Positions 34,094-43,233 of a DNA stretch of 60,280 bases are shown piece by piece. The DNA is from Phycisphaerales bacterium (GTDB lineage: Bacteria; Planctomycetota; Phycisphaerae; Phycisphaerales; UBA1924): contig JALHOJ010000017.1 of assembly GCA_022843045.1 (NCBI GenBank), forward strand, positions 1-60,280. The letters are read 5' to 3'. Positions within the stretch are counted from its first letter, which is position 1; the number at the start of each line of letters is the position of its first letter. The notes below the pieces were generated by a model, which worked only from the letters and a program-made list of their open reading frames with translations, was not told the origin of the DNA and searched no databases. Position numbers and translations under genes: made by a program.

Positions 34094-35029
34094 TCAGTCG
34101 AACTGCCCGGTCACCTGCGGGGGCTTCACGGGCGAGAACTGGATCGTGGTTTCCATGCGGAAGTTGCTCTGCGTCGTGCGACGCTCGGCGTGGAAGATCT
34201 TGAAGCGGTACTGACGGCCGTTTTCGAGCCAAGACAGGCGGTCGAGCTCGACGGTCTGGGTCATGCGCGGGTGCAGGCCGCCCAGGTCGATGACGAGCTT
34301 GCCGTCGATGAAGACCCACACGTCGTCGTCGCCCGAGAAGGTGAAGACCTGACCGCCCTGGGCGCGGTAGATGAAGTCGGCCTCGAGCTGGGTCGTGAAG
34401 TGGAAGTTCTTGTTGGTATCCGCGTAGTTGCCGAAGAGCTCGCCATTGATGGGAAAGAAGCCGCCCAGTGTGTTCCACGGAGCGTCCTGCGCGGAGTCAA
34501 AGACGTAGCGGTTGGTGCCGGGCACCAGGTTGAGCGTCATGCCGACGACCTTGCTCTGGTTGACGCCCTGGGCGTCGCTGTACCAGCTGGCGAAGGACTG
34601 CTCGCTGGTGATCTGGCGGTTTTCAAGATTGCCAAACGTGCCGGCGACATCGCCTCGGGCGGCGTTGAAGTGGGCGGGGTTGATGTTGCGACCCTGGCTG
34701 TCGCGCCATTCGGAGCTGATCAGCTTGCCCAGCCCGCCGTTGGCGAGGACCGGCTTGCCGTCCTGGCCCAGGGTGTCCTGGACGAGGGCGACGGTGGCGC
34801 GGGTGCCTGTGAAGGCCTGGAAGTCAGGGTGGCCGCCCTGCTGACCACTGGCGCGGAAGTCGCGGATGGTCACGGGGAGGCTGATGGTCAGGGGCAGGTC
34901 GGCATCGGGAGCCACGGCCAGTTGGCCTTGCTGGCCCCGCGCGGAGCTGATGCTGATGCTCGCCGCGGCGCCCACGATGGCCGCCAGGGTCAACACTTCC
35001 AACGCGATCCATTTATAAGAATGTTTCAT
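34094..35029 (-). CDS. Secreted fibro-slime domain protein 2
   Basis: A protein of about 311 residues, a diverged paralogue of the gene at 32713. Signal peptide MKHSYKWIALEVLTLAAIVGAAASI. The domain runs from ISLPVTIRDFRASGQQGGHPDF through FHFTTQLEADFIYRAQGGQVF to [24 protein letters not shown] and LSWLENGRQYRFKIFHAERRTTQSNFRM. Both end in a short Val-x-x-x-FD tail (VTGQFD here, VSSKFD there), which may be a processing or anchoring signal. ATG 35029 has GGAGG 8 nt upstream. It diverges from murA and has its own terminator. Confidence 0.9.
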   Translation of the reverse strand: MKHSYKWIALEVLTLAAIVGAAASISISSARGQQGQLAVAPDADLPLTISLPVTIRDFRASGQQGGHPDFQAFTGTRATVALVQDTLGQDGKPVLANGGLGKLISSEWRDSQGRNINPAHFNAARGDVAGTFGNLENRQITSEQSFASWYSDAQGVNQSKVVGMTLNLVPGTNRYVFDSAQDAPWNTLGGFFPINGELFGNYADTNKNFHFTTQLEADFIYRAQGGQVFTFSGDDDVWVFIDGKLVIDLGGLHPRMTQTVELDRLSWLENGRQYRFKIFHAERRTTQSNFRMETTIQFSPVKPPQVTGQFD

Positions 35030-35350
35030 GGCAAACCTCCGGCGGTCGCTGATCGCGCAGGGCACGAGCCCCGCGACGAAGAGGCGGAATCACCATCCCA
35101 AGGTCGGAAACCCCCGGGCTTGGGGCAACCGGAGCACCAGAGGTTGTGCAGAATCGGTCGGTTGGGGTCGGCACAGGCCGCACAATCCGACTTTGGTCGG
35201 CGACTCGCCTGAATTCGGGCGTTTGCCCGATGTATGATCGGACTCGAAAGCGGCGGGCTCGCGACCAGTTCTCCAGGGATGGGGACGGCGGGCGTGCGTC
35301 GCTTCGAGGCAGACTTTCGCTCCACTTTCACGCTCAAGGAAGGGCACGGC
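35030..35350. other. 321-base divergent gap between fibro-slime gene 2 and murA
   Basis: Contains short dyads (CCGAC/GTCGG near 35188-35201; CGGGC/GCCCG near 35216-35230). Must hold promoters for both genes; none is convincing by eye. Confidence 0.4.
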
Positions 35351-36865
35351 ATGGACAGCTTTGTGATCGAGGGCGGGCATCGCCTCTACGGACGGATTCG
35401 CATCAACGGCAGCAAGAACGCGGCCCTGCCCATGCTGGCGGTGGCGCTCATGACCGACGAGCCGGTGATCCTGCGGGACGTGCCGGAACTTGCGGACATT
35501 GGCAATATGGTGAAGCTGCTCTCGACGCTGGGCGTCGAGCGGTTTGACACTGCGACGGGGCAAGCTATTGAGCCCGGCGCGCCCAAGGGCGTGGTGGCGA
35601 TGCGGGTGACGGACCCGACCCAGAGCCATGCGAAGTATGACATCGTGAAGACCATGCGGGCGAGCATCTGCACGCTGGGCCCCATGCTGGCCAAGCGCGG
35701 ATATGCGCGGGTGAGCATGCCGGGCGGGTGTGCGATTGGGGATCGGCCTGTTGACCTGCACCTCCGCGGGCTCGCCGCGCTGGGGGCGATTGTGGAACTG
35801 ACGAGCGGGGACATCATCGTGCGGACGCCGGCCCAGGGGCTGGTGGGGACGACGGTGTTCCTGGGCGGGGCGTTTGGCAGCACGGTGTTGGGCACGGCGA
35901 ACGTGATGTGCGCCGCAACCCTTGCGCGGGGGACGACGATCATCGAGTCCGCAGCGTGCGAGCCGGAAATTGTCGATCTGGCGAACCTGCTCAACAGCAT
36001 GGGGGCGCGGATCACGGGTCAAGGCAGCCCGCGCCTCACGATCCAGGGCGTGGATTCGCTGGGCGGGGCGGATTACACCGTGATTCCCGATCGCATCGAG
36101 GCCGGCACGCTGATGATGGCCGCAGCGATGACCAATGGGGATCTGATTCTGGATAACTGCCCGGTGGACTCGCTGCTGGCGTCGATCTACACGCTGCAGA
36201 CGGCGGGCTTGCATGTGCAGACGATGGGGCCTGAGGGCGTGAGCGGTGCTCTGATCGCAGGGCCCATGGGCAATGGCACGCACGCGAACGGGCAGGCGAG
36301 CGGTCCCGCGGCGGAAGCCCTGCGCGTCGCGGCCCAGCGGCATCGGGCCGGGCTGCTCAGCGCAATCACCGGCACCAGCGACCCGGCAGCGAGCAGCGAC
36401 TCGCCCATGCGGCGGACGGTGCGAGTCACGTGCGAACGCGTGCTGAGGCCTGTGGAAGTCACGACCCAGCCCCACCCGGGCTTTCCGACCGACCTTCAGG
36501 CGCAGCTCGTGGCGATGCTGTGCCTCGCCGATGGCAACAGCGTCGTGACCGAGCGCATCTTCCCGGATCGATTCCTGCACGTGGCGGAATTGCTGCGCAT
36601 GGGCGCGAAGATCAACCGCGTGGGCAGCACGGTGGTGATCACGGGCGTCAAGGGCCTGCGCGGGGCGCCGGTGATGGCCAGTGACCTCCGCGCCAGCGCG
36701 GGGCTGGTGCTGGCGGGTTTGGCCGCAGAGGGCACGACGATCGTCAACCGCGTGTACCACCTGGACCGCGGCTACGAACGCCTCGAAGACCGCCTGCGGA
36801 TGCTCGGGGCGCAAGTCGCCCGAGTCGACGAGAAGGAACTGGTTGGGAGCGGCACGGACCTGTAG
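35351..36865 (+). CDS. murA: UDP-N-acetylglucosamine 1-carboxyvinyltransferase with about 60-residue insertion
   Basis: A 504-residue MurA, transferring enolpyruvate from PEP to UDP-GlcNAc, the first committed step of peptidoglycan synthesis. Lys22 (NGSKNAALP) and catalytic Cys127 (MPGGCAIGDRPVDLHL) are present. PDRIEAGTLMMAAAMT and the PHPGFPTDLQAQ substrate-binding loop follow. The family is usually about 420 residues; the extra length is a Gly/Ala-rich insert at about residues 296-360 (GPMGNGTHANGQASGPAAEA...), before PHPGFPTD. Start ATG 35351 (MDSFVIEGGHRLYG) with AAGGAAGGG upstream. Its presence bears on the question of peptidoglycan in planctomycetes. Confidence 0.95.
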   Translation: MDSFVIEGGHRLYGRIRINGSKNAALPMLAVALMTDEPVILRDVPELADIGNMVKLLSTLGVERFDTATGQAIEPGAPKGVVAMRVTDPTQSHAKYDIVKTMRASICTLGPMLAKRGYARVSMPGGCAIGDRPVDLHLRGLAALGAIVELTSGDIIVRTPAQGLVGTTVFLGGAFGSTVLGTANVMCAATLARGTTIIESAACEPEIVDLANLLNSMGARITGQGSPRLTIQGVDSLGGADYTVIPDRIEAGTLMMAAAMTNGDLILDNCPVDSLLASIYTLQTAGLHVQTMGPEGVSGALIAGPMGNGTHANGQASGPAAEALRVAAQRHRAGLLSAITGTSDPAASSDSPMRRTVRVTCERVLRPVEVTTQPHPGFPTDLQAQLVAMLCLADGNSVVTERIFPDRFLHVAELLRMGAKINRVGSTVVITGVKGLRGAPVMASDLRASAGLVLAGLAAEGTTIVNRVYHLDRGYERLEDRLRMLGAQVARVDEKELVGSGTDL

Positions 36866-36917
36866 TCAATTCCGTGCGAATCGCCATGTGCGACACCAAA
36901 GTCACTTGACGCTCGCA

Positions 36918-36943
36918 CAGGTAGCTCGCCACGCGGCGACCTG
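36918..36943. repeat. CAGGT...ACCTG hairpin between murA and VOC
   Basis: CAGGT (36918-36922), bulge AGCT, CGCC, loop ACGC, GGCG, ACCTG (36939-36943). It follows the murA stop by 53 nt and precedes the VOC gene by 37 nt. A similar string occurs near 27179. Confidence 0.5.
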
Positions 36944-36980
36944 CGGTACGTCTGTGTGAGCATACACGAAGGAAGCCACC

Positions 36981-37373
36981 ATGGACATGCGACTGGGCGC
37001 GTTTTCGGTGAGTCTTGCGGTCAAGGACCTTGCGGTGTCGCGGGCGTTTTATGAGAAGCTCGGGTTCGCGATGATTGGCGGCGATGGGAAGGCATGGCTC
37101 ATTCTCCGCAACGGGCCCAGCACGATCGGTCTGTTTCAGGGGATGTTTCAGGGCAATCTGCTCACGTTCAATCCGGGCTGGGACCAGGATTGCAACACGC
37201 TCGATGCGTTTGACGACGTGCGCGAGATTCAGAAGCAGCTCAAGGCCGCGGGCATCGCGCTGACGGGCGAGACCGACGCGGGCGGGACGGGCGTGGCCCA
37301 CATCACGCTGACGGATCCGGACGGCAACGCGATTCTGATTGATCAGCACGTGCCCAAACCGGCGAAGGGCTGA
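36981..37373 (+). CDS. VOC family protein (glyoxalase-like)
   Basis: A 130-residue VOC-fold protein, starting MDMRLGAFSVSLAVKDLAVSRAFYEKLGF. The centre reads LILRNGPSTIGLFQGMF and LLTFNPGWDQDCN, and the second module ends HITLTDPDGNAILIDQHV. It resembles the lactoylglutathione-lyase-like branch that reads LDQHV at the C terminus. Metal ligands cannot be fixed by eye. ATG 36981 has GAAGGAAG 5-12 nt upstream. It is not closely similar to the VOC protein at 501. Confidence 0.85.
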   Translation: MDMRLGAFSVSLAVKDLAVSRAFYEKLGFAMIGGDGKAWLILRNGPSTIGLFQGMFQGNLLTFNPGWDQDCNTLDAFDDVREIQKQLKAAGIALTGETDAGGTGVAHITLTDPDGNAILIDQHVPKPAKG

Positions 37374-37464
37374 ATCTGCGAAAAAATTCGATTGCGGGCT
37401 GCAAGGTTCGGCGGCATGCGTGCAAGTCTCTCTGGCCGCGTCATTGCGGCGTGAGGAGAGATAT

Positions 37465-38070
37465 ATGCGGACGTTGCTTGTGGCTTTGGCGGGTGCGTGC
37501 GCGATCGGGTCGCCCAGTCTGGGCGTGATCGTGCAGGGGACCGAACTTGCTCCGTATCTAGCGGTTTCGAACCAATTGGCCACCTCGCACGGGGCAGTGT
37601 TCTCGTCGCAGAACTACCCGGCGGTGACGTTCACCGAACTGATGCCCGGGCTGTGGGGCATTCAGGGCTGCGAGACGTGGGCGCCGCCGTCCAATGGCGG
37701 CTGGTACAACCCCACGATCATTGTTCAGTTCGTCGATCCTTCGGACGGCATCACGCCCGCGGTGGTCAATAGCGTCACGGCGATGTGGGGCGATGGCGGG
37801 GGCGACTTTGACGCGGTGGACATGCGGGCGTACGACGTCGCAAACAACCTGATCGCGTCGCAGACCTTCACGGGCAGCACGTTCACGCAGATCGGACTGA
37901 CGGCGGCGGGCATCAACCGCGTGGAGTTCTCGGCAAACACGAACGTCGGCGCGGGCACTTCGGACACGGGGCTGGATTGGCTGCAGTATCCCACGCCGAC
38001 GGCGGTGCCCGGGCCTGGGAGCGTGGTGGTGTTGGGCGGCGTGGTGCTGCTCACGCGGCGGCGGCGGTAG
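37465..38070 (+). CDS. Exported protein with PEP-CTERM-like sorting tail
   Basis: A 201-residue protein with signal peptide MRTLLVALAGACAIGSPSLG. The mature part begins VIVQGTELAPYLAVSNQLAT and forms a beta-rich domain. The C terminus VPGPGSVVVLGGVVLLTRRRR has the tripartite PEP-CTERM-type layout (Pro-Gly motif, membrane segment, Arg cluster) used in planctomycetes for exosortase sorting. ATG 37465 has GAGGAGAG 5-12 nt upstream. No exosortase is in the window. Confidence 0.78.
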   Translation: MRTLLVALAGACAIGSPSLGVIVQGTELAPYLAVSNQLATSHGAVFSSQNYPAVTFTELMPGLWGIQGCETWAPPSNGGWYNPTIIVQFVDPSDGITPAVVNSVTAMWGDGGGDFDAVDMRAYDVANNLIASQTFTGSTFTQIGLTAAGINRVEFSANTNVGAGTSDTGLDWLQYPTPTAVPGPGSVVVLGGVVLLTRRRR

Positions 38071-38117
38071 AGAGCGCAAGACGCACGGGTGTGCCGCGTG
38101 GCTTCGTACCATGGCGC

Positions 38118-38711
38118 ATGACGAAGGCAGTGGAATCAAGCGTTGCAGGCGTGCGCGGGGCTCGCCATGAAGCGGCATCGGATGCGTTCTTTCAGGAAGC
38201 TGTGTCGTACGCGGCCCGGGCCCATCGCAATCAACTGCGGAAGGACGGGCGCACGCCTTATGTGGCCCACGTGATCCGCGTCGCGCTCACGGTCCGGGTG
38301 GTCTTCGGATGCGAGGACGCGATCGCGCTGCAGGCGGCGATCCTGCACGACACGATCGAGGACACGACCACGGACTACGAAGACATCAGCGAGCGGTTTG
38401 GTGAAGCCGTCGCGGCGTGCGTCGCCGCGCTCACGAAGAACATGGCCCTGCCCGAGCACGAACGCGAAGTTGAGTATGACGCAAGGCTCGCGAAGGCGAC
38501 CTGGCAGGCCCGGATCGTGAAACTAGCCGACGCGTACGACAACTTGTGCGATGTCTCGGACTTTTCGGAGAAGGACAAGGCCAAGAAGACTGCAGACGCC
38601 GTCGAGCGGGCGCGGCGGGCGCTGGCGCTGAGCGCTGGGGACGTGTCGCAGGCGAGCGTGGCAAGGGCGCGGGAGTTGCTGTCGCGGCTGGTGGGCGCGA
38701 TTGAGAGATGA
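38118..38711 (+). CDS. HD-domain phosphohydrolase (RelA/SpoT hydrolase-like)
   Basis: A 197-residue HD protein. AARAHRNQLRKDGRTPYVAHVIRVA carries the first His, ILHDTIEDTTTDYEDISERFG the HD pair and ED motif, and VKLADAYDNL the last Asp. This arrangement is that of the stand-alone (p)ppGpp hydrolase/MESH1-like group: HD hydrolase half of SpoT without synthetase, TGS or ACT domains. Substrate is inferred only. ATG 38118 is chosen; the frame upstream overlaps the PEP-CTERM gene. It converges with the nucleoside transporter across a purine-rich dyad. Confidence 0.82.
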   Translation: MTKAVESSVAGVRGARHEAASDAFFQEAVSYAARAHRNQLRKDGRTPYVAHVIRVALTVRVVFGCEDAIALQAAILHDTIEDTTTDYEDISERFGEAVAACVAALTKNMALPEHEREVEYDARLAKATWQARIVKLADAYDNLCDVSDFSEKDKAKKTADAVERARRALALSAGDVSQASVARARELLSRLVGAIER

Positions 38712-38734
38712 ACGGGGCGTGGGGCGCGAGGGTT

Positions 38735-38847
38735 TTGAACGCAGAGGAAGACAGAGAAGAGCAGAGAGCGAGGAGGAAGTGCTTGATGAAAACCCAAGCC
38801 TCTCTCTGTCTTCCTCTCTTCTCTTCTCGGTTTTCCTCTGCGTTCAA
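38735..38847. repeat. Inverted purine-rich dyad between HD and CNT genes
   Basis: TTGAACGCAGAGGAA (38735-38749) and its perfect reverse complement TTCCTCTGCGTTCAA (38833-38847), with further GAAGACAGAGAAGAGCAGAG on the left and CTCTCTGTCTTCCTC on the right. Arms match those at 2520-2671. Position between convergent genes suggests a shared transcription end. Confidence 0.8.
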
Positions 38848-38869
38848 GGGCCTTTGATTTGTTCACGCT

Positions 38870-40102
38870 TCAGATCAGCACGCTCGCCCACGCCGCGGTC
38901 ATCCAGCAGGCGAAGGCACCGGCGAGCATCGCCTTGGGGGCCAATCGCACGAAGTCTGCCCGTCGATCCGGCGCAAGGGCCGAGAGGCCGCCGATCTGGA
39001 TGGCGATGCTGGCGAGGTTGGCAAAGCCGCAGAGGGCGTAGGTCGCGATCTGGGTGCTGCGGGCGGACATGGTTTGTTGCTGGATATGGCCAGTAAGGTC
39101 GACGTACGCCTTGAACTCGGTCGCGACGATCTGGGTTCCCAGCAGAGCGCCAAAGGCCTTGGTGTCGCTCCAGGGGATGCCCAGCGACCACGCGAGGGGC
39201 TGGAGCAGCGTGCCCAGGATGTTCTGGAAGCTCAGACGCGGGTCGATTGCGCTCAAGGGCCAGTTCAGCAACGCAATCAACGCGACAAACGCGGCGAGCA
39301 TCGCGGCGACGTTCAGCGCGAGCTTGAGGCCGTCGGTCGCGCCGGCGGCCGCGGCGTCGATGACGTTCACATGCTCGCTCTTCTGCGACAACAGCGACGC
39401 CAGGTTCTCGTCGGGCGGCGATTCGGTCTCGGGGAGCATGATCTTGGCCATCACCAGCCCCGCCGGCGCGCTCATGACGCTCGCGGTCAGCAGGTGCTTG
39501 GCGAAGAGCACGCGCGACTCGTCGTTGTCGCCGCCCAGCATGCCGACATAGGCGGCCATGACGCTGCCAGCGATAGTGGCGAACCCCCCCACCATCACCG
39601 CCATGATCTGCGAGCGGGTCATGCGGCTGAGGTAGGGCTTGACGGTGAGCGGAGCCTCGGTCTGGCCCACGAAGATGTTTGCCGAGGCCGAGAGCGCTTC
39701 GACGCCCGTGACGCCAAGGGTCTTGCGAAGCACCCACGCGACACCCGCGACGATCACCTGCATGATGCGAAGGTGGTACAGCACGCTCATGAACGCGGCG
39801 AAGAAGATGATGATGGGGAGGACCTTGATCGCGAAGATGAAGCCCCAGGGTTGCGACGCGTCGGCGGCGTTGCCAAAGAGGAAGCGGGTGCCTTCGTCGG
39901 CGAAGGAGATGATCTTGGTGAAGCCGCGGGCGAGGGCGTCGAAGACATCGACGACGCCCGGGACCTTGAGGCACAGGGCGGCGATGACGAACTGCAGGGC
40001 ACACCCCGCGACGACGAGCCTCCAGGAAACGGCCTTGCGATTCTCGGAGAGAAGGAGGGCGAGGGCGAGGAGAGCGAGCACGCCGAGGAGGCCGTGGGGC
40101 AT
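38870..40102 (-). CDS. Concentrative nucleoside transporter (CNT/NupC family)
   Basis: A 410-residue inner-membrane symporter. CNT signatures are visible: GFIFAIKVLPIIIFFAAFMSVLYHLRIMQ, GVEALSASANIFVGQTEAPLTVKPYLSRMTRSQ (substrate and Na/H binding region), FATIAGSVMAAYVGML, and LGTQIVATEFKAYVDLTGH with CGFANLASIAIQIGGLSALAPDR near the C terminus. About 8-10 membrane helices. It imports nucleosides using an ion gradient. Start ATG 40102. It diverges from the TPR-like gene at 40321. Confidence 0.92.
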   Translation of the reverse strand: MPHGLLGVLALLALALLLSENRKAVSWRLVVAGCALQFVIAALCLKVPGVVDVFDALARGFTKIISFADEGTRFLFGNAADASQPWGFIFAIKVLPIIIFFAAFMSVLYHLRIMQVIVAGVAWVLRKTLGVTGVEALSASANIFVGQTEAPLTVKPYLSRMTRSQIMAVMVGGFATIAGSVMAAYVGMLGGDNDESRVLFAKHLLTASVMSAPAGLVMAKIMLPETESPPDENLASLLSQKSEHVNVIDAAAAGATDGLKLALNVAAMLAAFVALIALLNWPLSAIDPRLSFQNILGTLLQPLAWSLGIPWSDTKAFGALLGTQIVATEFKAYVDLTGHIQQQTMSARSTQIATYALCGFANLASIAIQIGGLSALAPDRRADFVRLAPKAMLAGAFACWMTAAWASVLI

Positions 40103-40320
40103 GGCGGAGCGTAGAGGCAGAAAGGGGTGCGAGGGGGGAGGGGAGACGGCGAGGTATGGGGCGGCAAGAGAGCAAAGAGGAAAGCAAGCTCGGTTGGGGG
40201 TAGTACATCACCGCTTCACCCGGTTGCCAGAACGCCGCCCGGGTCGAACCTGAGGTCCTGTGAGGCGTACGGAACGGAGTCACGGGCAGGGGCGATGGGT
40301 TCGCATAGACTGGGCGGAGT

Positions 40321-43014
40321 ATGCAGCAACGGCTTATTCGGACGACTCAGGATCGACGTGGGGCGGGGTTGGCGTGGGGGCTGGTGCTCTGCGCGGGGTT
40401 GTCCGTGGGAGGATGGGCACAGCCACCCAGCGAGCCCCCAAGCCAATCTCCAAGCCAATCGCCAAGCCAGCCTGCGAGCACGCCGCCTGCGGAGCCTGGC
40501 AACACGCCAGCCCAGCCGCCTGCGCAGCCAGCCCAACCGCCAGCTGGTCAACAGCCCGGCGAGCAGCCCACCCAGCAAGCCCCGACGTTTTCCACCAAGG
40601 ATGCGGCCCTCGGCGCGGCCCAGCGCACTCGAATCGCTCGGATTCTCACGCGCACGGTGCTCACCGACCTGCGCCGCCTCGAAGAGGCCCGCCCCGAGGA
40701 CTTTGCGCTCGCAACGCTCATGCTCCGCGACGCGTCGAACATCGTGCCCGAGGACGCTCAGGTGCTGCGCCGCTGGATCGAAGCCGCGGCGGGCGCGGGG
40801 GATGATCGGGGCGTGAACGAAGCCACGCGCCGTCTGGTCAAGATCGATCCCAAGGACACGGTCGCACAGTTGCGGCTCATCACCGATCGGATGTCGTCCT
40901 TGCAGAGCGCGCCGTCGCGCCTGGAGGCGTATGAGCGGCTGCTGACGGCGGGCGGGAACTTGGACGTCACGGTGCGATCGCGACTCGCGCTCGATGCCGC
41001 GCTGCTGGCCCGAGACATGGGCGATGAAGAGACGTTTGTCGCGATGCTCAAGGAAGCGACGAAGCTGGACTCAACCAATAAGGACGCCGCGTTCCTCGCG
41101 TACGCGTACTTCTCGCAGCGGGTGGAGGATGAGAAGGGACGGCTTGAGTTGCTCGCGAATCTGCTCATGGCGGATCCGCTCGACGCGAGCGTGCACGTGC
41201 AGATTCGCGACCTCCTGGCGACGCAAGGGGCGTGGGAAGCCAGCGAACGGTTCCATCAGGTCGCCCGGCGGATTCTGGAAGCGCGCGGCGAGGCGGACAT
41301 CCAGACCCGAACCCAGGACATCGCGATGGGCATCGCGCGGGGTCGCGCAGCCAAGGCCCTGGCCGAAGTGCAGGAAGACCTGCGCACCGCCCGCGAGCAG
41401 CAGCGAGCGGCATTCGACAATGCCAAGGAAAACGCGGCCGAAGTCAACATCCTTGCGCCCGAAGATGTGCGATTGGGCGTGCCGCTCGAAGAGGCGCGGA
41501 TCGCCGCGGCGCACATCGCAGGTGACGTCGAGGTGATCGCCGCGGGCATCGCCGACCTTGCCAAGACGACCCAACTGCAGTTGCAGGTGCTGCAGGATCC
41601 CACGCGTCGGCCCGAAGGCATGGATGAGGCCCAGGCCCAGGAACGCAGCATCGCGGGCGTATATCGCCTGATCATGTGGCGACTGCTGACGGACACGGAC
41701 GCGGACTTTGCCAAGAAGATCGCGAAAGACATCCAGGAGCAGATGGCGGGAGATGACGCACGGCGCACGATTCTGGACGCGTGGATCGCCGCGAAGTCGG
41801 GCGAGTCGGACAAGGCGTTGGAACTGATCGGGCCGGTGCTGCTGACCGAAGACGCGGACGAATGGGCGTTTCTGGCACGGGCGATCACGCTGGAAGCCAA
41901 GGGCGACGCCAAGGGCGCGGCGGCTCGATTGCGCGAACTCACGGCCCTGAGCCCGATCTCGCCGCTTGGGGCGTGGGCATGGGCCAAGGCGATGCAACTG
42001 GAGCCGCAGGGGATGAGTCCGCTCGCGATCGATCTCGCGAACTACACCCGCACGATCCCGCGCTGGGTTGACCTGATGGTCGCGAATCCTGACAGCTTCC
42101 AGCGGCTCAGCCTGCTGCAGCCGGCGGACGCGGGCGTGATGGACCAGACAACGCTCACGCTGAGTTTGCGGAACCTGTCGCCCGTGCCCCTGTCACTCGG
42201 CGCGGACAAGACCATGAACTCGCGGATCCTGGTAGGCCCGCGGATCGAAACGCCCCGTGGCATGCCCACGCGAATCGCGGAGGCCGAGGTCGTTGAGCTC
42301 AACCAGCGAATGCGTCTGAACCCCAACGAGGAACTGCGGGTGTCGTTCTTCCCGGGCGAGACGGCCATCGGCTGGGTGGTGGATACGGCGAGCGACTTCT
42401 CAACGCGGCTCCGATATCGAGCGTTGCAGGGATTTGAGGTTGACGAAGAGGGCGTGCGACGCGCGGGCGCCGGCTGCGCGGACGCGAACTCACCCGTGGT
42501 GCAGATTGCGCCGATGGACGAGGCTCGGCTCGAGCCAGAGGCGCTTGCTCAGCGGATTCTGGAAGCATCGGATGCACGCATCCCCGCGCTGCTGGTCGCG
42601 ACCCGCGCGATGATCACGCGGATCGGCAACGATCCCGATCAGCGGCGCGAGTTGGAATCGGTCGTCGAGGCGTGGCTGGGCAAGTACCCGACGCTGCCGC
42701 CCGCTCTGCGGGTGCTCGCGCTGAATGAATTGCCGACGCGCCCAGAGTTTGAGCCGATGGCGTTCATGGACGCGTTGTTCTTTCAGGACCCGGATCCGTT
42801 GGTGCAACGGTGGAATCTCTTCGCCCGGGTGGCCCGCGCCGACGACCCAACGCTCGCGAAACTGCTTGAAAGCGCGGATCCCCTCGTGAAGCAAGTCGCT
42901 GCGGCTCAGAAGGAGCGGATCGACCTGGGGCTGCGCACCTACAGCAGCGGCGGCATGATCGGGATGAAGGCGGGCGAGCCTGCACCTGGCGATCCGCCGG
43001 CAGGCGGACGATAA
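40321..43014 (+). CDS. Large exported TPR-like repeat protein, unknown function
   Basis: An 897-residue protein. N-terminal signal peptide (about residues 1-33, LAWGLVLCAGLSVGGWAQ), then a 60-residue Pro/Gln/Ser linker (residues 35-90). The rest is mostly alpha-helical with TPR-like periodicity (ALATLMLRDASNIVPEDAQVLRRWIEAAAG, LLANLLMADPLDASVHVQIRDLLATQGAWEASERFH, AITLEAKGDAKGAAARLRELTALSPISPLGAWAWAKAMQL). An all-beta section near residues 600-700 (TTLTLSLRNLSPVPLSL) interrupts it. I do not recognise the family. Probably periplasmic or envelope-bound. Confidence 0.7.
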   Translation: MQQRLIRTTQDRRGAGLAWGLVLCAGLSVGGWAQPPSEPPSQSPSQSPSQPASTPPAEPGNTPAQPPAQPAQPPAGQQPGEQPTQQAPTFSTKDAALGAAQRTRIARILTRTVLTDLRRLEEARPEDFALATLMLRDASNIVPEDAQVLRRWIEAAAGAGDDRGVNEATRRLVKIDPKDTVAQLRLITDRMSSLQSAPSRLEAYERLLTAGGNLDVTVRSRLALDAALLARDMGDEETFVAMLKEATKLDSTNKDAAFLAYAYFSQRVEDEKGRLELLANLLMADPLDASVHVQIRDLLATQGAWEASERFHQVARRILEARGEADIQTRTQDIAMGIARGRAAKALAEVQEDLRTAREQQRAAFDNAKENAAEVNILAPEDVRLGVPLEEARIAAAHIAGDVEVIAAGIADLAKTTQLQLQVLQDPTRRPEGMDEAQAQERSIAGVYRLIMWRLLTDTDADFAKKIAKDIQEQMAGDDARRTILDAWIAAKSGESDKALELIGPVLLTEDADEWAFLARAITLEAKGDAKGAAARLRELTALSPISPLGAWAWAKAMQLEPQGMSPLAIDLANYTRTIPRWVDLMVANPDSFQRLSLLQPADAGVMDQTTLTLSLRNLSPVPLSLGADKTMNSRILVGPRIETPRGMPTRIAEAEVVELNQRMRLNPNEELRVSFFPGETAIGWVVDTASDFSTRLRYRALQGFEVDEEGVRRAGAGCADANSPVVQIAPMDEARLEPEALAQRILEASDARIPALLVATRAMITRIGNDPDQRRELESVVEAWLGKYPTLPPALRVLALNELPTRPEFEPMAFMDALFFQDPDPLVQRWNLFARVARADDPTLAKLLESADPLVKQVAAAQKERIDLGLRTYSSGGMIGMKAGEPAPGDPPAGGR

Positions 43015-43233
43015 TCGCGAGGCGGATGGTGGGTCGCACCTGCATTCCTGGGCCAGCGTGGCGGGTTCAGGGGGTGATGGGCTGATTGTCCGCTGAAAAC
43101 GCGAGATTCTGTTTTCGGACGCCTCCAACGGGCCGATCTACACCTAGAGCCGTGCGTATGGACTTGCGCAGGGCCGGGTTGCGCACGTCGCGGTGTCGCG
43201 GCGGGCGCGAATGGGTCGTGCAGCGAGTGCGGC

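Noticed and set aside
35090-36814. Minus-strand open frame of 574 codons over murA
   Set aside because: Antisense of MurA; Arg/His-rich composition without domains.
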